Of a DNA stretch of 16,971 nucleotides, positions 5,581 to 14,181 are shown piece after piece. Below the pieces are notes generated by a model. That model worked only from the letters and a program-made list of their open reading frames with translations. It ran no database searches and was not told the DNA's origin. Location of the stretch: contig HF988017.1 in NCBI GenBank assembly GCA_000434635.1, positions 1-16,971 of the forward strand. Direction: 5' to 3'. Made by a program: the position numbers and the translations under genes. Each line of letters starts with the position of its first letter. Position 1 is the stretch's first letter. Source of the DNA: Firmicutes bacterium CAG:110. Its GTDB lineage: Bacteria; Bacillota; Clostridia; Oscillospirales; Oscillospiraceae.

Positions 5581-8087
5581 GCCTGTTCTCCGGATTCTTC
5601 CTCGTCCATCTTCTCGACACGCTCCAAAGAGACCACCTGATTGCCGTCGTCAATGCGCATGACGATGACGCCCTGAACGTCCCGCTTGTAGACGTTGATA
5701 GAGGACGCGGGAATGCGGATGATGACGCCGCCGTTTTCGATGAGCATAACATCGTCACTCTCGCTCACCACACGGCAGCCGGCCACATTGCCGGTCTTGG
5801 GGGTGATGTTGTAGTTCTTAAGACCCTTGCCGCCCCGGCTCTGGGCCTGCTTTTCCCCGTTGGGGCCGGTGCGCAGGTACTCCGTCAGAGCGGTGCGCTT
5901 GCCGTAGCCGTTCTGGGTGACGGTGAGCAGGGTCTTGCCCTCCTCGGCCTTTTCCGCGCCGACCACATAGTCCCCGTCGGTTAACATAATACCGCGAACG
6001 CCTGCCGCGTCACGACCCATGCACCGCACGTCGTTCTCGTTAAAGCAGATGGCGTAGCCAAAGGCCGTGGCAAGCACGATGTCGTCGTCGCCGTTTGTGC
6101 GGATGACGTTAATCAGGTGGTCGTCCTCGTCCAGGGTGATGGCGCGGATGCCCGCCTTGCGGTTGGTTTTCAGGGAGACGAAGGGGATACGCTTGACGGT
6201 GCCCTTCCGGGTGACCATCATCAGAAACTCATTTTCGTCAAACTCCCGTGTAATTACCATAGCGGTGACGGATTCGCCGGGATTCAGGGGCAGCACATTG
6301 ACAATGGCAGTGCCCCGGGCAGTGCGGCCTGCCTCGGGAATCTGGTAACCCTTGCGGTGATGCACCCGTCCCTGATCGGTGAAGAAGAGCATGTGGTCGT
6401 GGGTAGACGCAATGGTCAGGCTCTTGACATAATCCTCTTCCTTCAGGTTCTGGGCGTTGACGCCCCGGCCGCCACGGCTCTGGGTGCGGTAGGTGTCCAC
6501 GGGCATTCTCTTGATGTAGCCCTGGTTGGACAGCGTGAAGGCACAGGTCTCCTCCTCGATCAGGTCTTCGATGTCGATTTCGTCCTCGATTTCCTGAATC
6601 TCGGTCTTCCGCTTGTCGCCGAACTTGTCCCGGATCTCGATCATCTCGCCGCGAAGGACAGCCTTGAGTTTGTTCTCGTCCGCCAGCAGTTCCAGATAAT
6701 ACTTGATCTTTTCTTCCAGCTCGTCGTATTCGCTCTGGAGCTTCTCCCGGTCAAGACCTTGCAGGGCTTTCAGCCGCATGTCCAGAATGGCCTGTGCCTG
6801 AACGTCGTCCAGTTTGAAGCGATCCATCAGACGCTGCTTGGCGTCGTCGTAAGCCGAGCGGATGATGTGGATGACCTCGTCGATGTTATCCTGGGCAATG
6901 AGCAGACCTTCCAGCAAATGCGCCCGCTCCTGGGCTTTTTTCAGGTCATACCGGGTGCGCCGGGTGAGGACTTCTTCCTGGTGCTTCAGGTACTCGTCGA
7001 TGATCTGCCGCAGGGAGAGAATTTTCGGCTGCTTCTGGTTGTCCACCAGCGCCAGCATGATAATGCCGAAGCTGGACTGCAAGGCCGTCTGCTTGAACAG
7101 ATTGTTCAGCACGACCTGGGGGTTGGCGTCCTTTTTCAGCTCGATGACAATGCGCATACCGTTGCGGTCGGTCTCGTCCCGGAGGTCGGAAATGCCGTCC
7201 AGGCGCTTGTCCTTCACCTGCTCGGCAATGTTCTTGATGAGCTGACGCTTGTTGACCTGATAGGGAAGCTCGGTGACGATGATCCGCATCCGGTCCTTGC
7301 CATGCTCCTCAAACTCCGTCCGGGCGCGGACGACCACCTTGCCCCGGCCGGTGGCGTAGGCCGCGCGAATGCCGCTGCGTCCCATGATGATGCCGCCGGT
7401 AGGGAAGTCGGGGCCGGAGATATGCTCCATCAGATCGGCCAGGGTCGCTTCCGGGTCATCCAGCACGCACACGCAGGCGTCAATGACCTCCGCTAAGTTG
7501 TGGGGCGGAATGTTGGTGGCCATGCCGACAGCGATACCGGAGGAACCGTTGACCAGCAGGTTAGGGAACCGGGAGGGGAGTACACGAGGCTCTTTGCGGG
7601 TCTCGTCAAAGTTGGGATCCCAGTCCACGGTGTCCTTGTCGATGTCCCGGAGCATTTCGTTGGAAATTTTGCTTAAGCGGGCTTCGGTGTAACGGTAAGC
7701 CGCCGGGGGGTCGCCGTCCACGGAGCCGAAGTTTCCGTGGCCATCCACCAGCAGATAGCGCATGGAAAAGTCCTGGGCAAGACGCACCATGGCGTCGTAA
7801 ACCGACGCGTCGCCGTGGGGATGGTATTTGCCCAGCACGTCGCCCACACAGGTGGCCGACTTCTTGAAGGGCTTGTCGGAAGTCAGGCCGCTTTCGTACA
7901 TGGTGTACAAAATCCGGCGGTGAACGGGCTTCAGTCCGTCCCGGACGTCCGGCAATGCCCGCCCGACGATGACGGACATGGCATATTCAATATAGGATTT
8001 CTCCATTTCGTCCACCAGGTTGGACTGGGTGATCACCTGGTCGGGGAAGCGGATATCCTCGGGTTTATAACTGCGGTTATGTCCCAT
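5577..8087 (-). CDS. gyrA: DNA gyrase subunit A
   Basis: Breakage-reunion subunit of the A2B2 type II topoisomerase that introduces negative supercoils. It is 836 residues (B. subtilis 821, E. coli 875). The catalytic tyrosine is Tyr133 in AAYRYTEAR. The C-terminal beta-pinwheel starts with a GyrA-box variant QSRGGRG at residues 536-542, which identifies gyrase rather than topoisomerase IV ParC; a related QSRGGKG occurs further on. The quinolone-determining segment is HPHGDASVYDAM (89-100): Ala94 replaces the usual Ser at E. coli position 83, while Asp98 keeps position 87. Mycobacterium tuberculosis has the same Ala-Ser order. gyrA starts 32 bases after gyrB and overlaps rnhA by 4 bases. Confidence 0.98.
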   Translation of the reverse strand: MGHNRSYKPEDIRFPDQVITQSNLVDEMEKSYIEYAMSVIVGRALPDVRDGLKPVHRRILYTMYESGLTSDKPFKKSATCVGDVLGKYHPHGDASVYDAMVRLAQDFSMRYLLVDGHGNFGSVDGDPPAAYRYTEARLSKISNEMLRDIDKDTVDWDPNFDETRKEPRVLPSRFPNLLVNGSSGIAVGMATNIPPHNLAEVIDACVCVLDDPEATLADLMEHISGPDFPTGGIIMGRSGIRAAYATGRGKVVVRARTEFEEHGKDRMRIIVTELPYQVNKRQLIKNIAEQVKDKRLDGISDLRDETDRNGMRIVIELKKDANPQVVLNNLFKQTALQSSFGIIMLALVDNQKQPKILSLRQIIDEYLKHQEEVLTRRTRYDLKKAQERAHLLEGLLIAQDNIDEVIHIIRSAYDDAKQRLMDRFKLDDVQAQAILDMRLKALQGLDREKLQSEYDELEEKIKYYLELLADENKLKAVLRGEMIEIRDKFGDKRKTEIQEIEDEIDIEDLIEEETCAFTLSNQGYIKRMPVDTYRTQSRGGRGVNAQNLKEEDYVKSLTIASTHDHMLFFTDQGRVHHRKGYQIPEAGRTARGTAIVNVLPLNPGESVTAMVITREFDENEFLMMVTRKGTVKRIPFVSLKTNRKAGIRAITLDEDDHLINVIRTNGDDDIVLATAFGYAICFNENDVRCMGRDAAGVRGIMLTDGDYVVGAEKAEEGKTLLTVTQNGYGKRTALTEYLRTGPNGEKQAQSRGGKGLKNYNITPKTGNVAGCRVVSESDDVMLIENGGVIIRIPASSINVYKRDVQGVIVMRIDDGNQVVSLERVEKMDEEESGEQA

Positions 8088-8119
8088 AAACGCACCTCCA
8101 GTTCAGGGTTGCTGCAAAA

Positions 8120-10051
8120 CTAAATGTCAATGTTGACTGCGTATCTCGCATTCCGCTCGATCCAGTCTTTTCTCGGCTCCACCTGTTCGCCCATGAGAAC
8201 GGTGAATATCTCGTCGGCGCGGCGGGCGTCCTCCAGCGTAATACGGCGCAGGGAACGCTTTTCCGGGTCCATGGTGGTTTCCCACAGCTCGTGGGGGTCC
8301 ATTTCGCCAAGGCCCTTGAACCGGGAAATGTCGATCTTGGCGTTGGGGTTGTCGCTGCGCATCTGAGAGGAGATTGCGTCCCGCTCGTCGTCGGAATAGG
8401 CGACCTTCACGCTCTTGCCCCTCGTCAGCTTGTACAGGGGCGGCACAGCGGAGTAGACGTAGCCGTGCTCAATCAGCGGCCGCATATACCGGAAGAAGAA
8501 GGTCAGCAGCAGCGTGCGGATATGAGCGCCGTCCACATCGGCATCGGCCATGATGATGACCTTGTGATACCGGAGCTTTTCAATGTCGAATTCGTCCCCG
8601 ATGCCCGCGCCCAGCGCCACGATCAGGGGATACAGCTTGTCGTTGCCGTAGATCTTATCCGCCCGGGCTTTTTCCACGTTGAGCATCTTGCCCCACATGG
8701 CGAGAATGGCTTGGAATCGGGAGTCCCGACCCTGAATGGCGGAACCGGCTGCGCTGTCGCCCTCCACGATGTAGATCTCGCAGAGACTGGCGTCCCGCTC
8801 GTTGCAGTCCTGAAGCTTGTCGGGCATCTGGCCGGATTCCAGTCCCGTCTTGCGGCGGATGGATTCACGGGCTTTCCGGGCGGCCTCCCGGGCGCGGTTG
8901 GCCATCATGGCCTTGTCCAGCACGGCCTTGGCAACGGCGGGGTGTTCCTCAAAATAGGTGGTCAGCTGGTCGTTCACTACCTGATCGACCAGAGTACGGA
9001 TATAGGCGTTGCCCAGCTTGGCCTTGGTCTGACCCTCGAACTGGGCGTCGGTGAGCTTCACGGAAATAATGGCGGTGATGCCCTCCCGGCAATCCTCGCC
9101 GGAAACCTTGTCGTCGCCCTTGATGATGCCGTTTTTCACGCCGTAGGCGTTGAGAACACGGGTCAGCGCGGTCTTGAAGCCGGTCTCGTGCATACCGCCC
9201 TCCGGCGTGCGCACGTCGTTGGCGAAGGACAGCAGAAATTCATTGTAGCCGTCGTTATACTGCACGGCGATCTCGGCGGAAGCGTCGCCCTTGCTGCCGC
9301 TCATATAGATAACGTCCTCGCACAGGGGCGTCTTGTTCCGGTTGCACCAAATTGCAAACTCCCGGATGCCGCCCTCGTAGCACATGGTCTCGCTGATCTG
9401 CTTTTCATCGTCCCGGTCGTCGGTGATGGTGATGGTAAGACCCGCATTCAGGAAGGCTTCCTCCCGCATCCGCTCGTGAAGGACTTCGTAGTCATAGACA
9501 AGACTGTCGAACATCTCCGGGTCGGGCTGGAAGGTGACCTCCGTGCCGGTCTTGTCGGTCTTGCCGACGATGCGCATTTCCTGGGTGATGCTGCCCCGGG
9601 CAAATTTCATTTCGTAGATGCTGCCGTTTTTGTGAACCCGCACCCGCAGCCACTCGCTCAGAGCGTTGACGACGGACGCGCCCACGCCGTGCAGGCCGCC
9701 GGAGACCTTATAACCGCCGCCGCCGAACTTGCCGCCGGCGTGGAGCACGGTATACACGACCTCCAGAGCCGGGCGTCCGGTCTGTGGCTGAATGTCCACG
9801 GGGATACCACGGCCGTCGTCGGTGACGGTAATGGAGTTGCCGGGATTGATGGTCACGGTAATATGCTTGCAGTATCCGGCCAGTGCTTCGTCAATGGCGT
9901 TATCCACGATCTCATAGACGAGGTGGTGCAGACCGGAGGAGGAGGTAGAGCCGATATACATACCGGGTCTTTTCCGCACCGCTTCCAGACCCTCCAGAAC
10001 CTGAATCTGCTCCGCGCCGTATTCCTGTGTTACTTTCGTTTCGTCAGACAT
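8120..10051 (-). CDS. gyrB: DNA gyrase subunit B
   Basis: ATPase subunit of gyrase, 643 residues. The GHKL ATPase domain shows the catalytic Glu47 and Asn51 in YEIVDNAIDEAL, DDGRGIPV (78-85) and the lid GGLHGVGASVVNAL. The TOPRIM domain has EGDSA (430-434) and MADADVDGAHIRTL. Three conserved spots deviate: Lys141 stands where E. coli has Arg136 (the main aminocoumarin contact), Ala435 replaces the Gly after EGDSA, and the usual LPL(K/R)GK reads LAMWGK, so Trp453 occupies E. coli Lys447. The start has GGAGG about 6 bases before the ATG. The gene follows recF after 25 bases. Confidence 0.98.
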   Translation of the reverse strand: MSDETKVTQEYGAEQIQVLEGLEAVRKRPGMYIGSTSSSGLHHLVYEIVDNAIDEALAGYCKHITVTINPGNSITVTDDGRGIPVDIQPQTGRPALEVVYTVLHAGGKFGGGGYKVSGGLHGVGASVVNALSEWLRVRVHKNGSIYEMKFARGSITQEMRIVGKTDKTGTEVTFQPDPEMFDSLVYDYEVLHERMREEAFLNAGLTITITDDRDDEKQISETMCYEGGIREFAIWCNRNKTPLCEDVIYMSGSKGDASAEIAVQYNDGYNEFLLSFANDVRTPEGGMHETGFKTALTRVLNAYGVKNGIIKGDDKVSGEDCREGITAIISVKLTDAQFEGQTKAKLGNAYIRTLVDQVVNDQLTTYFEEHPAVAKAVLDKAMMANRAREAARKARESIRRKTGLESGQMPDKLQDCNERDASLCEIYIVEGDSAAGSAIQGRDSRFQAILAMWGKMLNVEKARADKIYGNDKLYPLIVALGAGIGDEFDIEKLRYHKVIIMADADVDGAHIRTLLLTFFFRYMRPLIEHGYVYSAVPPLYKLTRGKSVKVAYSDDERDAISSQMRSDNPNAKIDISRFKGLGEMDPHELWETTMDPEKRSLRRITLEDARRADEIFTVLMGEQVEPRKDWIERNARYAVNIDI

Positions 10052-10076
10052 ATATGCCCTCCTGCGTGATATGCTC

Positions 10077-11180
10077 TTAATCTACTATGCTTCCGTTTTC
10101 TACCTGAATCGTTCTTCCCAATTTGGTAAACCGTCCCGGTTCGCAGCAGGTGATGAACACCTGTCCGGAGACGATCTTATTTAATACAAAGTCCTGCCGC
10201 CCGGGGTCAAGCTCGGACAGCACGTCGTCCAGCAGCAGAACCGGCTCTTCGCCCCATTCCCGCGCCATCAGCTCCCGCTGGGCAAGCTTCAAGCTGATGG
10301 CCGCCGTCCGGGTCTGCCCCTGAGAACCGTAGGCTTTCAGGTCGATGCCGGACAGGCTCACGGTAAAATCGTCCTTGTGGGGGCCTGTCAGGCACTGCGC
10401 GGTTTCCAACTCCGCCCGGCTGTGGCTTTGCAGATGGTCTAAAAGGTTTTGTGTCAGTTCCGGGACAGGGGCGAAGGGGTCAATGACCGTGGAGACGGTC
10501 TTATAGCTGAGGGTAAAATTCTCCGCTCCACCGGAAAACTGGCTGTGGTAATTGGCCGCGGCCTTGCCCAGACTGTCGTAAAACCGTGCCCGGTAGGAGA
10601 TCAGCAGCGCGCCGACCTGACACAACCGGGTATTGTATTCCGGCAGAATTTCCAGAATACCGGGATTTTCGAAATGATCTTTCAGAATGCGGCTTTTCTG
10701 CTCCAGAATCCGGTTGTACTCCGTTAATGCCGCGTCGTAATTCGGCCGGAGGGCGCACAGCGCCAGATCGCCGAACCGCCTCCGCTGGCTCGCTCCCATT
10801 TTCAGTATCATCAGATCTTCCGGGCAGAACAGCACCGTAGGCAGCACCCCGGCGATCTCCCCGGCGGTTTTCTTCTTCGCCCCGTTCAGCCACAGCTGCC
10901 GGGGACGGGAGCCGGGAAACAGAATCCATCGGATGCTCTGCTGCCGCTCCTGAGAGAATACAGAACCGTCGATTTCCCCGAAATCTTCACAAAACCGCAC
11001 CATTTCCGAGGTTTTCTGCGCCCGGAAGCTTTTCCCGCTGCCAAGATAGCTGATGGCTTCCAGCAGGTTGGTTTTTCCCTGGGCGTTGTCTCCCACGATC
11101 AGGTTGACGCCGGGGTCAAACTGTGCCGCTATTTCCTGATAATTTCGGAAAGACCGGAGCTTCAGCTCATTCAGATTCAT
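10077..11180 (-). CDS. recF: DNA replication and repair protein RecF
   Basis: SMC-like ATPase that helps load RecA at single-strand gaps with RecO and RecR. It is 367 residues, normal length. Walker A is GDNAQGKTNLLEAI near residues 30-43, with the family segment LGSGKSFR after it; the signature motif is GSQGQTRTAAISLKLAQ and Walker B is PVLLLDDVLSELD. Its start overlaps the end of yaaA by 14 bases, indicating translational coupling. It occupies the standard position between yaaA and gyrB. Confidence 0.97.
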   Translation of the reverse strand: MNLNELKLRSFRNYQEIAAQFDPGVNLIVGDNAQGKTNLLEAISYLGSGKSFRAQKTSEMVRFCEDFGEIDGSVFSQERQQSIRWILFPGSRPRQLWLNGAKKKTAGEIAGVLPTVLFCPEDLMILKMGASQRRRFGDLALCALRPNYDAALTEYNRILEQKSRILKDHFENPGILEILPEYNTRLCQVGALLISYRARFYDSLGKAAANYHSQFSGGAENFTLSYKTVSTVIDPFAPVPELTQNLLDHLQSHSRAELETAQCLTGPHKDDFTVSLSGIDLKAYGSQGQTRTAAISLKLAQRELMAREWGEEPVLLLDDVLSELDPGRQDFVLNKIVSGQVFITCCEPGRFTKLGRTIQVENGSIVD

Positions 11181-11418
11181 GGGTGATGATCTGGTACGCC
11201 TGAGAGTTGCAGACGAACCGGTCGCCGGGGCGCAGTTTCTTGCCCCGCATCTGGCAGATCTCGCCGTTGACCAGAATCTGCCCCTCCTGAATCATCAGCT
11301 TTGCTTCGCCGCCGGTTTCCGCGGCGTTCGCCAGCTTCATGGCGTCCTGTAACTTGATATATTCCGTGGTGATCGCCACGGGAATGGCGTTATCCTTCTT
11401 TTTGACGACTACCTTCAT
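11167..11418 (-). CDS. yaaA: YaaA-like S4-domain RNA-binding protein
   Basis: Small (83 residues) protein with an S4 fold, the yaaA gene of origin clusters between dnaN and recF; B. subtilis YaaA (RlbA) has been tied to 50S ribosome assembly. The S4 signature IKLQDAMKLANAAETGGEAK then QILVNGE and RGKKLRPGD is clear. The frame extends upstream to 11490 into dnaN, but AAGGAG lies 7 bases before the ATG at 11418, and that product begins MKVVVKKK, so the short start is preferred. It sits 16 bases after dnaN and overlaps recF by 14 bases. This is unrelated to E. coli YaaA, the peroxide-stress protein of the same name. Confidence 0.9.
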   Translation of the reverse strand: MKVVVKKKDNAIPVAITTEYIKLQDAMKLANAAETGGEAKLMIQEGQILVNGEICQMRGKKLRPGDRFVCNSQAYQIITHESE

Positions 11419-11434
11419 AAGCCGACTCCTTCGC

Positions 11435-12544
11435 TCAGCCGTTCTTGATCCGGACGGGCAGCACCATATAGGCAAAGTCTTCCTTCTCATCCACGGGGGT
11501 CAGAACAATGGGACTTAACCCGTTGGTCAGCTCCAGCGTGACCTCCTCCGAGGGAATCACACGCAGGGCTTCCGCCAGATACCGGACGTTGAAGCCGATT
11601 TCCAGCTCCTGACCGTCCCCGGCCAGAGAGCAGCGATCCTCCGCCGCGCCGATGGTGGTGCTGGTGCGCATCAGCAGCTCCTGATTGCCGAACACGCAGC
11701 GCACAGGACTTTTGTACTTTTCGGACACGATCAGACCGACGCGTTCCACGGAAGACGCCAGATCACCAACATTTGCCACCATTTTGATGGGGCAGTTGGA
11801 AGGCACCACCCGCCGCCAGTCCAGAAATTCGCCTTCCAGCAGGCGGCATACCAGCGTGGCGTTTCCCACCTGAAACAGAATGTGCTTCGTACCCAGCGTA
11901 AAGGCCGCGTTATCCTCCACGTCCGTAAGGATTTTCTCCACTTCCTTGAGTCCCGCTGCGGGAACCACGAAATTCAGCTCCCGTCCAGTGCCCTCCTCCG
12001 GGTGGAAGGTGCGCCGGGCAAGCCTGAACCCGTCCACGGCCACGGCGGTGATGGAGTCATTCGTTACCTCAAATTTCACACCGGTGTGAATGGGACGCCC
12101 CTGATTTTCGCTGACAGCGAAAATGGTGCCGGAAATCAGCTCCTTCAGCTTGTTCTGCGGGATATAGATTTCCCGGCCGTCGCCCACGTCCGGCAGCTCC
12201 GGATAATCCTCGGCGGACTCGGCGGAAATGGTAAAGGAAGCGTACCCTGCCCGGATGGAGACTTTGTAGTTCTCGTCCACCACCACGGTCACCGGTCCCT
12301 CCGGCAGACGGCGGATGATATCGCCGAACAGCTTCGCCGGGAGGATGCACTGACCCATGTCGGACACGTCCGCGTCGATTTCATAGGTAATGGCGGTTTC
12401 CATATTATAACCGGTCAGGCTCAGTCCCTGTCCGGCCTTGCAGAGGATTCCTTCGATGACGGACAGACTGCTCTTCTGGGCGACGGTACGACCCGCAATG
12501 TTCAGTCCCGTGACCAGCATGTTTTTTTCACAGGTAAAACGCAT
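11435..12544 (-). CDS. dnaN: DNA polymerase III sliding clamp (beta subunit)
   Basis: Ring-forming processivity factor that tethers DNA polymerase III and recruits repair and regulatory partners through its hydrophobic cleft. It is 369 residues, the usual length of three tandem clamp folds. It begins MRFTCEKNMLVTGLNIAGRT and ends with the conserved C-terminal peptide YMVLPVRI, which forms part of the partner-binding pocket. A TTG at 12550 is in frame, but GAAAGGA is 8 bases before the ATG at 12544, so the ATG is chosen. The gene begins at the edge of the oriC intergenic region and heads the dnaN-yaaA-recF-gyrB-gyrA-rnhA-remB series. Confidence 0.97.
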   Translation of the reverse strand: MRFTCEKNMLVTGLNIAGRTVAQKSSLSVIEGILCKAGQGLSLTGYNMETAITYEIDADVSDMGQCILPAKLFGDIIRRLPEGPVTVVVDENYKVSIRAGYASFTISAESAEDYPELPDVGDGREIYIPQNKLKELISGTIFAVSENQGRPIHTGVKFEVTNDSITAVAVDGFRLARRTFHPEEGTGRELNFVVPAAGLKEVEKILTDVEDNAAFTLGTKHILFQVGNATLVCRLLEGEFLDWRRVVPSNCPIKMVANVGDLASSVERVGLIVSEKYKSPVRCVFGNQELLMRTSTTIGAAEDRCSLAGDGQELEIGFNVRYLAEALRVIPSEEVTLELTNGLSPIVLTPVDEKEDFAYMVLPVRIKNG

Positions 12545-12565
12545 AGTCAAAATCCTTTCTTTCTG

Positions 12566-12592
12566 ATTTTATCAGATATATTTCTCTATCAA
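12566..12592 (-). promoter_or_regulatory. Candidate dnaN promoter
   Basis: On the minus strand, TTGATA (12592-12587), a short 15-base spacer and TAAAAT (12571-12566) with an extended TGA in front. The spacer is shorter than the ideal 17, so the -10 would have to rely on its extended TG. The predicted leader is about 15 bases. It lies in the AT-rich part of oriC, so initiation and dnaN transcription may interfere. Confidence 0.35.
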
Positions 12593-12602
12593 TAAGTTCA
12601 GG

Positions 12603-12620
12603 TAGTAATAACAGTGGTAG
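12603..12620. other. DnaA-trio-like element of the origin
   Basis: The plus strand reads six triplets TAG TAA TAA CAG TGG TAG. Read 3' to 5' from the neighbouring DnaA box they are GAT, GGT, GAC, AAT, AAT, GAT; five of six have the central A that defines DnaA-trios. They begin 10 bases from a DnaA box (TGTGGAAAA at 12631-12639), on the dnaN side, and are followed by an AT-rich stretch (12551-12602). This is the geometry described for the basal unwinding module of B. subtilis oriC. Motif-based inference. Confidence 0.6.
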
Positions 12621-12789
12621 TACAAACTTATGTGGAAAAGTCCCTTTTTATTTAGTGCCGCAAGTCTTTTTTATCCACAGCCCAATGTGGATGATCCATC
12701 CCTTTTCCACAGGGCCTGTGAAGACCCAAACCGGGTGCAACTTATCCACAATCTTGTTTTCCACATTCCACAGGGCTTGTGGAGAAAAT

Positions 12790-14103
12790 TTACAGGCAGG
12801 AATTGATGTTCGCGGTGATGTCCCGGATATTGTTCTGCATGGTGGTGTCTCCGTTTTTCAGCGCGACTTCGACTTTCCGGATGGCGTACAATACCGTCGA
12901 GTGATCCCGGGCGAATTCTTTGCCGATGTCCGGCAGACTCAGGTTGGTGAGCTTGCGGATCAGATACATGGCGATCTGCCGGGCTTCGGCGGTACCCTTG
13001 TTTTTCTGGGTGCCCCGGAGAAGCACCTCGTCAATGGAATAGAACTTGCACACCTGACTGATGATCAGGCTGGGGGTGGGCAGGGCGTTGCCTTCGCTCT
13101 TGAACATATCGTCGATGGCCCGGGAAATGTTGGGAAGATCCAGCGGCATGTTATTCAGATCCCGGTAAGCCAGAATCTTCTTGACAGTACCTTCAATCTG
13201 CCGGACGTTGTTGGTGACGTTGATGGCAATATAGTTGCACACATCGTCGGAAAGGTTCAGTCCCAGATTTTTTGCCTTGTTTTTCAGAATGGCCATACGG
13301 GTCTCATAATCCGGCGGCTGGATATCCGCCAGCAGGCCCCACTCAAACCGGGTCTTCAGCCGGTCCTCCAGCGTCAGCATATCGCTGGGCTTGCGGTCGG
13401 AGGTCATGACGATCTGCTTATGTTCCTCGTAGAGCTTATTGAAGGTATGGAAGAATTCTTCCTGGGTGGATTCCTTACCGGCGATGAACTGCACGTCATC
13501 AATCAGAAACAGGTCGGCTTCCCGGTATTTGCTGCGGAATTCAATATTCTTGCCGTTCTGAATGGCGGCAATCAGCTCGTTGGTAAATTGATCGCCCTTG
13601 ATGTAGACGATGTTGGCGTTGGGATTTTCCTTGCGGATGCCGTTGGCGATGGCGTACAGCAAGTGGGTCTTGCCCACGCCGGGAGGGCCATAAAGGAACA
13701 GGGGATTGTACACCTGTCCCGGCGTTTTGGAAACGGCGATGGCTGCGCTGTGAGCGAAACGGTTGGAGGGGCCGACAACGAAGTTGTCAAAGGTAAACTG
13801 GGGATTGAAGTCCATGGAAGAAACGCTTTTCCCCTTCTGTTTGAAGGCGTCCAGCTCTTCGTCACCGAAGACCATCAGCTTCGCGTCGGAATTGAACACT
13901 TCCTTCAGCGCGTCCTGAATGTAATCGGTGCAGCGGCGGCGGATAATCTCCCGGCGGAAATCCGAGGGGGAGTACAGAATCAGATTGTTCTCGTTCAACT
14001 CCACCACCTCGGCGTCGTCGAACCATGCCGAAACGGTGACAGCCCCCAGCCGCTCTTCCATATGGCTCAGAACCTTTGCCCACACATAGGCAGATGAATA
14101 CAT
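12790..14103 (-). CDS. dnaA: Chromosomal replication initiator DnaA
   Basis: AAA+ initiator that binds DnaA boxes, melts oriC and loads the helicase. It is 437 residues. Domain I (about 1-75, YVWAKVLSHMEERLG onward) is joined by a short linker to the AAA+ domain with Walker A GPPGVGKTH, Walker B LFLIDDVQF and sensor-2 region NNVRQIEG. Domain IV carries the helix-turn-helix signature RDHSTVLYAIRKVE near the C terminus. The frame opens at 14166, but GGAG is 7 bases before the ATG at 14103, and the upstream residues lie at or beyond the likely transcript start, so 14103 is chosen. Its stop codon borders the DnaA-box array. Confidence 0.98.
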   Translation of the reverse strand: MYSSAYVWAKVLSHMEERLGAVTVSAWFDDAEVVELNENNLILYSPSDFRREIIRRRCTDYIQDALKEVFNSDAKLMVFGDEELDAFKQKGKSVSSMDFNPQFTFDNFVVGPSNRFAHSAAIAVSKTPGQVYNPLFLYGPPGVGKTHLLYAIANGIRKENPNANIVYIKGDQFTNELIAAIQNGKNIEFRSKYREADLFLIDDVQFIAGKESTQEEFFHTFNKLYEEHKQIVMTSDRKPSDMLTLEDRLKTRFEWGLLADIQPPDYETRMAILKNKAKNLGLNLSDDVCNYIAINVTNNVRQIEGTVKKILAYRDLNNMPLDLPNISRAIDDMFKSEGNALPTPSLIISQVCKFYSIDEVLLRGTQKNKGTAEARQIAMYLIRKLTNLSLPDIGKEFARDHSTVLYAIRKVEVALKNGDTTMQNNIRDITANINSCL

Positions 14104-14181
14104 AGGGCAGCTCCTTTCTAACTCATTTAAGGTAAAAACAGTAGAAAACGCTCGATTTTTGCGCATAATCTCTCAACCTAA

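Larger units (their letters stand above)
12545..12789. other. Chromosomal replication origin (oriC)
   Basis: The dnaA-dnaN intergenic region holds two perfect DnaA boxes TTATCCACA (12671-12679, 12742-12750), TTTTCCACA boxes at 12703-12711 and 12757-12765, and an inverted TTTTCCACA at 12631-12639. Weaker boxes are TCATCCACA (inverted, 12686-12694), CATTCCACA (12764-12772) and TTCTCCACA (inverted, 12779-12787). An AT-rich segment (12551-12602) next to the DnaA-trio-like repeat is the likely unwinding site, placing melting on the dnaN side as in B. subtilis. The region upstream of dnaA has only one weak box cluster, so this looks like the main or only box array. Confidence 0.93.

Noticed and set aside
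6117..7496. 459-codon plus-strand open frame opposite gyrA
   Set aside because: Antisense shadow of gyrA without motifs.
8291..10069. 592-codon plus-strand open frame opposite gyrB
   Set aside because: It is antisense to an unambiguous gyrB, has no recognisable domains, and arises from GC-biased codon use on the other strand.
12655..14097. 480-codon plus-strand open frame opposite dnaA and into oriC
   Set aside because: Antisense shadow of dnaA that also runs across the DnaA-box array; no family resemblance.
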